Below the pieces are notes generated by a model. It saw nothing but the letters and a program-made list of their open reading frames with translations, was not told where the DNA came from and ran no database searches. Below are positions 1 to 5,124 of a stretch of 5,960 nucleotides of DNA, one piece after another. Numbering within the stretch: the stretch's first letter is position 1; each line of letters starts with the position of its first letter. Origin of the DNA: Desulfobacterales bacterium (GTDB lineage Bacteria > Desulfobacterota > Desulfobacteria > Desulfobacterales > JAUCGF01); the NCBI GenBank assembly GCA_029940345.1, contig JAOZRC010000362.1, forward strand, positions 1-5,960, in the 5' to 3' direction. The position numbers were made by a program, and so were the translations under genes.

Positions 1-32
1 GGGCTACCAACATAAGCCGGGACACTTCCGCT

Positions 33-57
33 CGTTACGAGGCTCCGCCTCGTAACG
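33..57. repeat. Left internal hairpin of the palindromic element
   Basis: Perfect 11-bp arms (33-43 and 47-57, CGTTACGAGGC) flank a three-base loop TCC. It is the mirror partner of the hairpin at 120-144, which has identical arms and a different loop. Confidence 0.85.
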
Positions 58-66
58 GGTAATCTG

Positions 67-110
67 AGGCTCTGCCTCCTGCGCAAGACGTCTTGCAGCA
101 GGCAGAGCCT
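67..110. repeat. Central hairpin of the palindromic element
   Basis: An outer 11-bp stem pairs 67-77 with 100-110 (AGGCTCTGCCT). After a short unpaired stretch, an inner palindrome GCAAGACGTCTTGC at 83-96 forms the tip. This centre is close to the midpoint of the two terminal repeats, so the whole element can fold as one large cruciform or as three separate stems. Confidence 0.75.
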
Positions 111-119
111 GCCACTATG

Positions 120-144
120 CGTTACGAGGCAGAGCCTCGTAACG
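120..144. repeat. Right internal hairpin of the palindromic element
   Basis: Arms CGTTACGAGGC (120-130) and its complement (134-144) are the same as those at 33-57, but the loop is AGA instead of TCC. The conserved stem with a changed loop suggests that the stem itself matters or that the two arose by duplication. Confidence 0.85.
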
Positions 145-249
145 AGCAACTGATCAGAATGTGTCCCGCCTTATGTTGGTAGCCCTAAACTTTAAGTTCA
201 GCACTCATTCGAATTGTACACCGACAAATGAAGGATGCCGATAATGAAC

Positions 250-274
250 TACCCCGCCGCAAGCGGACGGGGTA
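250..274. repeat. REP-like hairpin 1 downstream of leuB
   Basis: TACCCCG at 250-256 pairs with CGGGGTA at 268-274. An inner stem CCG/CGG (257-259 with 264-266) can be extended by a C-G pair around AA, and A267 is bulged. GC-rich hairpins of this form, with a CGCAAGCG tip and a GGGGTAT tail, occur as dispersed intergenic repeats in several bacterial genomes. On the minus strand it lies about 100 bp past the leuB stop and has no T-run after it, so it is a poor intrinsic terminator, though it could protect the mRNA 3' end. Confidence 0.6.
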
Positions 275-296
275 TCAAAAGGTAATTTTTTTGAAG

Positions 297-310
297 CGCC
301 CCGAGGGGCG
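297..310. repeat. REP-like hairpin 2 downstream of leuB
   Basis: CGCCCC (297-302) pairs with GGGGCG (305-310) around a minimal GA turn; in practice the tip would open. It is followed by GGGTATTAAA, closely matching the GGGGTATCAAA tail of the hairpin at 250-274, and both are preceded by GAA plus a CCCCG motif. The two are therefore related units in tandem. Neither orientation has a clear T-run. Confidence 0.5.
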
Positions 311-371
311 GGGTATTAAACCCAAAGCTTCGCAATAAAAATCCCCAATTATGGCCTTTTCAAGTATAATC

Positions 372-1439
372 TTAGGCATTCCGAATGGCATCGGCTGCTA
401 AGTCACCCACCTGGCTCGTACCGAAACCCATCTTGTTTGCTTCCATGCTCTTCAGATCGTTTTGAATAACCTTCATAACCGCTTTTTCAACTAATTCAGC
501 GGCCTGAGATTCGCCCAGATGGCAGAGCATCATTTGGACAGCCATAATCGCCGCCAGTGGATTGATGCAATTTTTGCCGGTGTATTTGGGCGCAGAACCG
601 CCGATGGGTTCGAATATGCCAGTTCCTTGGGGGTTAATATTTCCGCCCGCGGCGATTCCCATGCCGCCCTGAATCATGGCGCCGATATCGGTGATAATAT
701 CACCGAACATGTTATCCGTCACAATGACATCAAACCATTCCGGGTTTTTGACCATCCACATACAGGTGGCATCCACATGGGCATAGTCCTTCTCAATGTC
801 GGGATATTCCTCGCCCACTTCGTGAAAGGCTCTTTCCCATAAATCAAACGCATACGTAAGTACATTGGTTTTGCCGCATAGGGTAAGTTTTTTGCGCTGA
901 TTGCGCTGGCGACAATGTTCAAAGGCATAGCGTAAACAGCGTTCTACGCCTTTACGGGTGTTAATCGATTCCTGAACCGCAATTTCATCAGCGGTTCCTT
1001 TTTTCAAGAAACCGCCGGCACCGGCATAAAGCCCCTCGGTGTTTTCGCGTATAACATCAAAATCGATCTCTTCCGGTCCTTTGTTTTTTAAGGGCGTATC
1101 CACACCCGGATACAATTTTACAGGGCGCAAATTGATATACAGATCAAGTGAAAAGCGGAGGTTCAGCAGAATACCTTTCTCTAAAATGCCCGGTTTCACA
1201 TCCGGATGGCCGATGGCGCCGAGCAAAACAGCGTCCAAAGCGCGCATCTCTTCAATGGCGTCATTGTCAATGATTTCACCCGTTTTTAAATAATGTTCGC
1301 CGCCGAAACGATAATGAATCAGATCATATCGGATGCCTGCGCGTTCAGCCACGGCCTGTAACACTTTTAGTCCTTCGGCAACCACCTCGGGACCGGTTCC
1401 GTCCCCAGCAAGCACCCCCAGGGTATACGTTTTTGGCAT
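372..1439 (-). CDS. leuB: 3-isopropylmalate dehydrogenase (isocitrate/isopropylmalate dehydrogenase family)
   Basis: The 355-residue protein spans the full family length. By family it catalyses oxidative decarboxylation of 3-isopropylmalate in leucine synthesis, in the cytoplasm as a dimer with Mg2+ or Mn2+. Visible motifs are the N-terminal GDGTGPEVV (12-20); substrate-binding arginines R95 and R105 in [13 protein letters not shown], and R131 in RENTEGLY with Y138; catalytic K190 in GKTNVL; metal ligands D223, D247 and D251, the last two in NMFGDIITD; and the cofactor loop GGSAPKYTG (280-288). In that loop, K285-Y286 replace the Asp-Ile typical of NAD-dependent LeuB, and Gly replaces the usual His before GSAP. 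The start ATG has a good AGGAG ribosome site (1446-1450) 6 nt upstream. It lies 38 bp behind the MORN-repeat gene, so is probably co-transcribed with it. No leuA, leuC or leuD is in the window. A related hydroxyacid dehydrogenase role (isocitrate, homoisocitrate or tartrate type) cannot be excluded by eye. Confidence 0.88.
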   Translation of the reverse strand: MPKTYTLGVLAGDGTGPEVVAEGLKVLQAVAERAGIRYDLIHYRFGGEHYLKTGEIIDNDAIEEMRALDAVLLGAIGHPDVKPGILEKGILLNLRFSLDLYINLRPVKLYPGVDTPLKNKGPEEIDFDVIRENTEGLYAGAGGFLKKGTADEIAVQESINTRKGVERCLRYAFEHCRQRNQRKKLTLCGKTNVLTYAFDLWERAFHEVGEEYPDIEKDYAHVDATCMWMVKNPEWFDVIVTDNMFGDIITDIGAMIQGGMGIAAGGNINPQGTGIFEPIGGSAPKYTGKNCINPLAAIMAVQMMLCHLGESQAAELVEKAVMKVIQNDLKSMEANKMGFGTSQVGDLAADAIRNA

Positions 1440-1477
1440 AAAAATCTCCTTTTATTCATTTTTTCTAAATTAAGCAA

Positions 1478-2065
1478 TTAATATAGCAGATCATTTTTGT
1501 AAGTAAATTCGGCTTTTATTTTGCCGTTAGGGTAAAACTCTTTACTGACGCCTTCCCGCTTTCCTTTGACATAATTATCCTGCCGTTTGACAGCACCGTT
1601 TTCATAGTAAGAAACGGCCGGGCCTTCAATCATATCATCCACATATTTAGCTTCGTATTGTAACTTGCCGTCTTTGTAATATCGTTTGCTTACACCGTGT
1701 TTTTTCCCATTTTTATACGGTGTTTCGGCTTGTACGGCACCATCGTCAAAATAAGATTTGGAAATCCCTTGAGACAGATTATCAACGTATTCGATTTCTG
1801 ATTTCAGTTTTCCGTTTTCGTGAAAAAATTTGGCAATGCCCTCCTTTTTACCATTTTTGTGAGGAATTTTGGCTCTGATTTGCTTATTTTTATAATATTC
1901 CACGCGTTCGCCTTCGCGCTTGCCACTGACATAGGTTTCTTCGTACTCAAGTTCGCCCGTTTTATAATAGCCTTTTCCTCCCGCATTGGCGCCGGCAGTC
2001 CAGACAACTAATAATAAAGGCACGATCAGATAAACACTTGCCATTTGTTTTTGGGGTCGTTTCAT
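1478..2065 (-). CDS. Secreted MORN_2-type repeat protein (YwqK-like)
   Basis: This 195-residue protein begins with a signal peptide: a basic start (MKRPQKQ), a hydrophobic core at about 10-22, and a probable signal peptidase I site after ANA at 28. There is no lipobox cysteine. The rest is tandem repeats of exactly 24 residues. Residues 52-195 are six full units starting at 52, 76, 100, 124, 148 and 172, preceded by a partial unit at about 28-51. Each unit follows the pattern G-x-x-x-x-(Y/F)-(Y/F)-x-(D/N)-G-x-(L/V/I)-x-x-x-x-x-Y-x-x-(G/N/D), typical of MORN_2 repeats, which form beta-hairpin ribbons. Databases often call such proteins YwqK-family antitoxins, but no toxin gene is adjacent and that role is not supported here. 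It probably acts in the periplasm or outside the cell as a binding scaffold. The start ATG has a GAGGTG ribosome site 5-7 nt upstream (2073-2078). Its partner and function are unknown. Confidence 0.85.
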   Translation of the reverse strand: MKRPQKQMASVYLIVPLLLVVWTAGANAGGKGYYKTGELEYEETYVSGKREGERVEYYKNKQIRAKIPHKNGKKEGIAKFFHENGKLKSEIEYVDNLSQGISKSYFDDGAVQAETPYKNGKKHGVSKRYYKDGKLQYEAKYVDDMIEGPAVSYYENGAVKRQDNYVKGKREGVSKEFYPNGKIKAEFTYKNDLLY

Positions 2066-2095
2066 TCAAACACCTCTCTTGATGATCGTTTTGAT

Positions 2096-2117
2096 AAAAA
2101 AATTCTTAAAACAAGAA
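2096..2117 (-). terminator. Weak intrinsic terminator-like hairpin upstream of the MORN gene
   Basis: Read on the minus strand, TTCTT-GTTTT-AAGAA (2117-2103) forms a 5-bp stem followed by seven T residues (2102-2096). The stem is AT-rich and weak. It could end read-through from the AI-2E gene, or act in the 5' leader of the MORN gene if transcription starts at the candidate promoter 2139-2169. Confidence 0.3.
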
Positions 2118-2138
2118 CGCTTCCACCCTGAATTTAAA

Positions 2139-2169
2139 ATTACATACTGTGTTCGATTCATCATTTCAA
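2139..2169 (-). promoter_or_regulatory. Candidate sigma-70 promoter for the MORN-leuB unit
   Basis: On the minus strand, TTGAAA (2169-2164, 5/6 match to TTGACA) is followed after 17 bp by TATGTA (2146-2141), or after 19 bp by TGTAAT (2144-2139, 5/6 match to TATAAT). It lies in the 152-bp gap between the AI-2E gene stop and the MORN gene start, about 75-100 bp before the start codon. It is a pattern match only. Confidence 0.35.
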
Positions 2170-2217
2170 GAAAAATCAGAAAGACACTGATAACAACGTG
2201 AAATGAATATCTATAAA

Positions 2218-3420
2218 TCAATGACTATCCTGATATTCAAGAAAGGGTTGAAATTCCAACCGGTAGATATACAAAAGCACCATCGTCAAACCGAAAATTA
2301 ACGGCCCGTAAAGCAGTCCGAGCAAACCGAAATAATTGATGCCGCCCAGAATGGCAAAAAAAATCAACATCGTACTCATATCGGCCGAACCTTTCATAAA
2401 AAGCGGACGCACCACCTGATCAATCGTACCCACGACAATGGCGCACCAAAGCAAGATAAAAAGCGCATAGCCCCATTTGCCCGCTAAAAGCAAATAAACC
2501 GCCGCCGGCCCCCATATCAACATTGTTCCCACAATCGGAATCAGGGAAGCGAAGGCCATCATAATTCCCCAAAAAAGTCCCGGCAATCCCGCAATCCAAA
2601 ATGCAATACCACCGGCGGCACCTTGAGCGATCGCTGTGACAAAGGTGCCCAAAAGCGCTGAACGGGCCACGGTTTTAACTTTTTCGATAATCTGATCTTC
2701 CTGGCTAGCGCTTAACGGCGACAGGTGTAAAACCGATTTCACCAGTTCGCGGGAATCTCGAATTAAAAAGAAAAAAACAAAGATCATCAGGCCGAATTTG
2801 GCGATGATTGCGGTGATATTGCCAACCAGGTTGCCTCCCTGATTGAGCAACCATTTGCTGATAGTCGCGCTTATTTTAATAAGGGATTGATCAATCTTGA
2901 AATTTTTAACATCCAAATCCGGTAAGTACTGATCAATAAGAGTGATTATTTTGACGACCCAAGGCAATTCCATCAATTTGTTGAATTTACCGGCAGCGAT
3001 CCATTCCGAAATCGCATGAAAGGATTGAGTGCCTTGGCGAATCAGTGACATGAATATCAAGGTTAACGGAAGAACAACAACCAGGGTTAATAAAATACAT
3101 GATAGCAACGCGGCCAGATTATCCCGTTTTGATTTTCCACGGCAAAGCCACTTTTTTATTTTGCGGTGTATCGGTTTGAAAACAGTGGCCAGGATAATAG
3201 CCAGAATAATGGTATGAATATAAGGATAAAGAATATTATAACAGGCAAAAAGTAACCAAAACAGGATAACAAATAAAAAATAGTGGGAGGGCGAAAGCTT
3301 GAAGCTTTCATTTGGGATAATTTTATCAGAATCATTATTCACAATTGATTCGGAATCATCAGATGAATTGACGATATTTTCATCTGTTTCATGCAATTCA
3401 GCTTCAACGGGCTTTGTCAT
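2218..3420 (-). CDS. AI-2E family transporter (PerM/YdiK-like membrane protein)
   Basis: This polytopic inner-membrane protein has 400 residues from the chosen start. It has an acidic hydrophilic N-terminus of about 45 residues (rich in D, E, N and S), two close membrane segments (about 46-85), a third (about 103-127), an extracytoplasmic-type region, a fourth (about 205-222), and a C-terminal block of about four more. Family signatures are IPIVGTMLIWGPAAVYLL, the DQVVRPLFMKG segment (usually D-N/Q...RP), and GLLGLLYGPL near the end. The family includes E. coli TqsA, linked to autoinducer-2 export, and several Na+/H+ antiporters, so the substrate cannot be named. The frame also opens at TTG 3421-3423, but ATG at 3418-3420 is preferred: AAGGA lies 7 nt before it and only 4 nt before the TTG. 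It is followed by a 152-bp gap, and is transcribed away from the UroD-like gene. Confidence 0.85.
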   Translation of the reverse strand: MTKPVEAELHETDENIVNSSDDSESIVNNDSDKIIPNESFKLSPSHYFLFVILFWLLFACYNILYPYIHTIILAIILATVFKPIHRKIKKWLCRGKSKRDNLAALLSCILLTLVVVLPLTLIFMSLIRQGTQSFHAISEWIAAGKFNKLMELPWVVKIITLIDQYLPDLDVKNFKIDQSLIKISATISKWLLNQGGNLVGNITAIIAKFGLMIFVFFFLIRDSRELVKSVLHLSPLSASQEDQIIEKVKTVARSALLGTFVTAIAQGAAGGIAFWIAGLPGLFWGIMMAFASLIPIVGTMLIWGPAAVYLLLAGKWGYALFILLWCAIVVGTIDQVVRPLFMKGSADMSTMLIFFAILGGINYFGLLGLLYGPLIFGLTMVLLYIYRLEFQPFLEYQDSH

Positions 3421-3494
3421 CAAGGTTTCCTTTTACATACAAAATACGCAAACGTGTAAAAAATAATGCGATATCATTCGTTAGTGTGAGAAAG

Positions 3495-3516
3495 TTATTG
3501 AATCTTATTTCAATAA
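3495..3516. promoter_or_regulatory. Perfect 8-bp dyad, candidate operator
   Basis: TTATTGAA (3495-3502) and TTCAATAA (3509-3516) are exact reverse complements around a 6-bp spacer. The site overlaps the -35 and spacer of a plus-strand promoter candidate and falls at the predicted start point of a minus-strand candidate for the AI-2E gene. That is a natural place for a repressor to bind. The binding protein is unknown. Confidence 0.45.
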
Positions 3517-3525
3517 TGTTATACT
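3498..3525 (+). promoter_or_regulatory. Candidate plus-strand sigma-70 promoter
   Basis: TTGAAT (3498-3503, 4/6) and TATACT (3520-3525, 5/6) are 16 bp apart. It points toward the UroD-like gene but lies about 455 bp away, with the A/T-rich inverted repeat just behind it. It may be fortuitous in such AT-rich DNA. Confidence 0.2.
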
Positions 3526-3551
3526 ATATGATAAAAAAAAGGAAGCTTGAA
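3523..3551 (-). promoter_or_regulatory. Candidate sigma-70 promoter for the AI-2E gene
   Basis: On the minus strand, TTCAAG (3551-3546, weak) is followed after 17 bp by TATAGT (3528-3523, 5/6). A start near 3516 would give a leader of about 95 nt. The perfect dyad at 3495-3516 would then sit at the start point. The AT richness limits confidence. Confidence 0.3.
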
Positions 3552-3565
3552 TTTCACCTTTTTTT
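3534..3565. repeat. A-tract/T-tract inverted repeat
   Basis: AAAAAAAGG (3534-3542) is complementary to CCTTTTTTT (3557-3565) across a 14-base loop. On either strand the transcript would form an AU-rich stem with U residues in its descending arm. It could be a weak bidirectional terminator or intrinsically bent promoter DNA. Confidence 0.25.
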
Positions 3566-3621
3566 GGGTTTTTCATATCAATTCACTTACAAACCAAACA
3601 GACCGTAACTGCACCATACGA

Positions 3622-3660
3622 TAAACTGTTCATTTTGATACACTTAAAATGAAGCGTTTA
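3622..3660. promoter_or_regulatory. 39-bp imperfect palindrome, candidate activator (enhancer) site
   Basis: The arms TAAAC-tg-TTCATTTT (3622-3636) and AAAATGAA-gc-GTTTA (3646-3660) match at 13 of 15 positions around a 9-bp spacer. The centre, at about 3641, lies roughly 185 bp upstream of the start point predicted for the sigma-54 promoter at 3800-3815. Activators of sigma-54 RNA polymerase usually bind dyads 80-200 bp upstream, so the position fits an enhancer. The assignment is inferred from symmetry and position. Confidence 0.45.
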
Positions 3661-3799
3661 GAAGCAACAACGGGGATCCCGCATTTGGCGGTTTACATTT
3701 TTTACCTGAATTCGTCGTAGCCAGGGCGTATGCACACGAACCTACATCAGTGCCTTAATCAATTGTCGTGAAACATACCAAAGAGGGTTAAAATTTATT

Positions 3800-3815
3800 T
3801 GGCACAGAATTTGCA
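3800..3815 (+). promoter_or_regulatory. Sigma-54 (RpoN) promoter of the UroD-like gene
   Basis: TGGCACAGAATTTGCA matches the sigma-54 consensus TGGCACG-N4-TTGCA at 11 of 12 defined positions. The invariant GG (3801-3802, -25/-24) and GC (3813-3814, -13/-12) have exactly the required 10-bp spacing. Transcription would start near 3826, giving a leader of about 155 nt before the ATG at 3981. Expression should need RpoN and an ATP-driven enhancer-binding activator, which is not encoded in the window. Confidence 0.85.
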
Positions 3816-3868
3816 TTGATTTGGTTTTCGGGTGGTAAATATTTGGAAGACAGCAATAAAGCACCGCC

Positions 3869-3896
3869 GAGCAAGAGAACCTTGCTCTCTATTTTT
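3869..3896 (+). terminator. Intrinsic terminator-like hairpin in the leader of the UroD-like gene
   Basis: GAGCAAG (3869-3875) pairs perfectly with CTTGCTC (3881-3887) around an AGAAC loop, followed by TCTATTTTT. It sits about 45-70 nt after the predicted sigma-54 start and about 85 nt before the coding region. It could be an attenuator in the leader, or the 3' end of a separate small RNA of about 70 nt made from the sigma-54 promoter. No alternative antiterminator pairing was evident by eye. Confidence 0.55.
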
Positions 3897-3962
3897 AATA
3901 AACTTCAATGATCACAGTATTTGATACCATCACACGACACCACAAAATTTGAGTAGGATACC

Positions 3963-3970
3963 AGGAGGGG
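3963..3970 (+). promoter_or_regulatory. Ribosome binding site of the UroD-like gene
   Basis: AGGAGGGG is a very strong anti-SD match, but its core AGGAGG ends 12 nt before the ATG at 3981, longer than the usual 5-9. The ATG at 3971 is too close (2 nt from the core) and opens only a seven-codon frame. In the gene's own frame a TGA at 3972-3974 stops any upstream extension, so ATG 3981 is the start. Confidence 0.7.
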
Positions 3971-3980
3971 ATGAATTGTA

Positions 3981-5060
3981 ATGACCGGACGTGAACGTTT
4001 TGTACGGCTTTTTAATGGAGAACGCATTGACCGGGTTCCGCTTTTAGATATCATGGGGATCCGGGATTCGACTATTCGACGGTGGCATACGGAAGGATTG
4101 GCACCAGACGCAGATGCAGCCACGATTCGTGATATTGTCGGTTTTGACAGCGACTTGGGGATAAAACTACCGGTTAACAGCTTTGTTTGGCCTGAATTTG
4201 AACGCGAAGTTATTCAAACAGAGGGAATGACATCGCTGGTGCGTAATTCCTGGGGAGGAATTGAGCAGGAAATCCAAGGGTTGAAAATTATGCCGCTGAC
4301 AGTGACGCAGGCTGTTAACAACCGCTCAGATTGGCATAAAATCAAAGTGCGGCTAAACGCCGACACGCCGGGACGCCTGCCGGAGAATTGGGATACTGTC
4401 TGTCAGCAAGCTAACCAGGGCGACATGCCGGTCTATGCCAGCGTTTTCCCCATCGGTTTTTTTGGCGGCCCGCGCGAATTGTTGGGGTTTGAACGTTTAT
4501 TAACCTGGATAAACGAAAAACCGGAAATTATTCATGAAATTTTGGATACATTTTGCGATCTTTGGATTAACCTTTATTTACGCATTCGGAAAGTCGTGAA
4601 TTTTGATTATTTCATGCTCTGGGAGGATATTTGTTTTACTGGCGGCTCGTTAATCAACAACGATATTTTTCGCCGGTTCCTTATGCCGCGCTACAAACGC
4701 CTCGCTGCAGCATTGCGTGCTAGCGGATGTCAGCATATTATCGTCAGTAGTAATGGGGATCAACACAAACTGCTTCCCTTATGGCTTGAAAGCGGAATCA
4801 ATATAACTTTTCCCTGGGAAAGCCAATTGGGACAAGATATCAGCGCAATGCAACTTCAATATCCTGAAATGGGAATCGTTGGTGGGATTAATACGCTTGC
4901 TTTGGCGCATGGCAAGGAAGAAATTGACCTTGAGTTGAAAAAAATCCCCCCGTTACTGGCCAATGGCCGCTATTTGCCCGGCCTGGACCGCACGGTTTAC
5001 CCCGATGTGTCGTGGGACAACTACCGCTATTTTTTCGAGCGGTTACGTGGAATTATTTGA
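3981..5060 (+). CDS. Uroporphyrinogen decarboxylase-like (URO-D/MtaA superfamily) protein of unknown substrate
   Basis: The 359-residue protein is the usual length for the URO-D superfamily, a TIM-barrel fold that includes HemE and the cobamide-dependent methyltransferases MtaA and CmuA. Supporting segments are the N-terminal RERFVRLFNGERIDRVP (4-20), IGFFGGPRELLGFERLL (158-174), WEDICFTGGSLINNDIFRRFLMPRYKRL (214-241), NGD...LLPLWLESGINITFPWE (258-280), GGIN (301-304), and the C-terminal GRYLPGLDRTVYPDVSWDNYRY (329-350). It is not HemE: the N-terminal RxPVWxMRQAGR signature is absent. The His-x-Cys zinc site expected in MtaA-type enzymes is replaced by SSNGD (256-260), and the PDH typical near the C-terminus is LDR (335-337). 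No signal or membrane segment is seen, so it is cytoplasmic. It is a single gene behind a sigma-54 promoter, with no corrinoid protein or MtaB-type partner nearby. It may be a methyl-transfer or decarboxylase relative, but the substrate is unknown. Confidence 0.82.
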   Translation: MTGRERFVRLFNGERIDRVPLLDIMGIRDSTIRRWHTEGLAPDADAATIRDIVGFDSDLGIKLPVNSFVWPEFEREVIQTEGMTSLVRNSWGGIEQEIQGLKIMPLTVTQAVNNRSDWHKIKVRLNADTPGRLPENWDTVCQQANQGDMPVYASVFPIGFFGGPRELLGFERLLTWINEKPEIIHEILDTFCDLWINLYLRIRKVVNFDYFMLWEDICFTGGSLINNDIFRRFLMPRYKRLAAALRASGCQHIIVSSNGDQHKLLPLWLESGINITFPWESQLGQDISAMQLQYPEMGIVGGINTLALAHGKEEIDLELKKIPPLLANGRYLPGLDRTVYPDVSWDNYRYFFERLRGII

Positions 5061-5124
5061 GCGTCTGATATGGCACCCCTAAGACATCCATACCTGTAAA
5101 TACTTCTGTATACCATTCTAATCG

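Larger units (their letters stand above)
1..185. mobile_element. MITE-like palindromic element with 25-bp terminal inverted repeats
   Basis: Bases 1-25 and 161-185 are inverted repeats of each other, matching at 24 of 25 positions (only base 17 differs); both ends begin GGGCTACCAACATAAG. Between them lie three hairpins (33-57, 67-110, 120-144) built around the 9-mer GGCTCTGCC or its complement GGCAGAGCC, at 41-49 (one change), 68-76, 101-109 and 128-136. There is no room for a transposase and no open frame. The structure is that of a non-autonomous miniature transposable element or a large composite palindromic repeat. The window starts exactly at the left repeat, so a target-site duplication cannot be tested, and the element could extend further left. 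I do not recognise the transposase family that would mobilise it. Confidence 0.75.
3421..3980. other. Long divergent intergenic regulatory region
   Basis: These 560 bp separate the AI-2E gene (minus) from the UroD-like gene (plus). I see no convincing gene in them; the small open frames lack ribosome sites and recognisable sequence. The left half is very AT-rich and carries a dyad (3495-3516), back-to-back sigma-70-like elements, and an A-tract/T-tract inverted repeat (3534-3565). The middle has a 39-bp imperfect palindrome (3622-3660). The right part has a sigma-54 promoter (3800-3815), a leader hairpin (3869-3896), and the ribosome site of the next gene. Confidence 0.8.

Noticed and set aside
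519..842. Plus-strand open frame of 107 codons opposite leuB
   Set aside because: It is antisense to conserved LeuB motifs, has no recognisable protein character and no ribosome site; it reflects the codon pattern of the real gene.
719..928. Minus-strand open frame within leuB in another frame
   Set aside because: It overlaps the conserved core of leuB entirely and its translation has no family resemblance.
1478..2065. MORN-repeat protein as the antitoxin of a toxin-antitoxin pair
   Set aside because: The YwqK label is a database name; neither neighbour resembles a toxin, and the protein carries an export signal.
3414..3608. Plus-strand frame of 64 codons in the divergent intergenic region
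   Set aside because: It begins over the start of the AI-2E gene, lacks a clear ribosome site, and runs through A- and T-tracts and dyads that look regulatory.
3908..3952. 14-codon open frame in the leader of the UroD-like gene, as a possible leader peptide
   Set aside because: There is no ribosome site before the ATG, no run of one regulatory amino acid, and it lies after the terminator-like hairpin instead of before it.
3971..3994. Alternative ATG just behind the strong ribosome site of the UroD-like gene
   Set aside because: It is out of frame, ends after seven codons and is only 2 nt from the ribosome-site core.
5061..5124. Terminator between the convergent UroD-like and receiver genes
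   Set aside because: Only a 4-bp ATAC/GTAT stem without a T-run was found, too weak to call.
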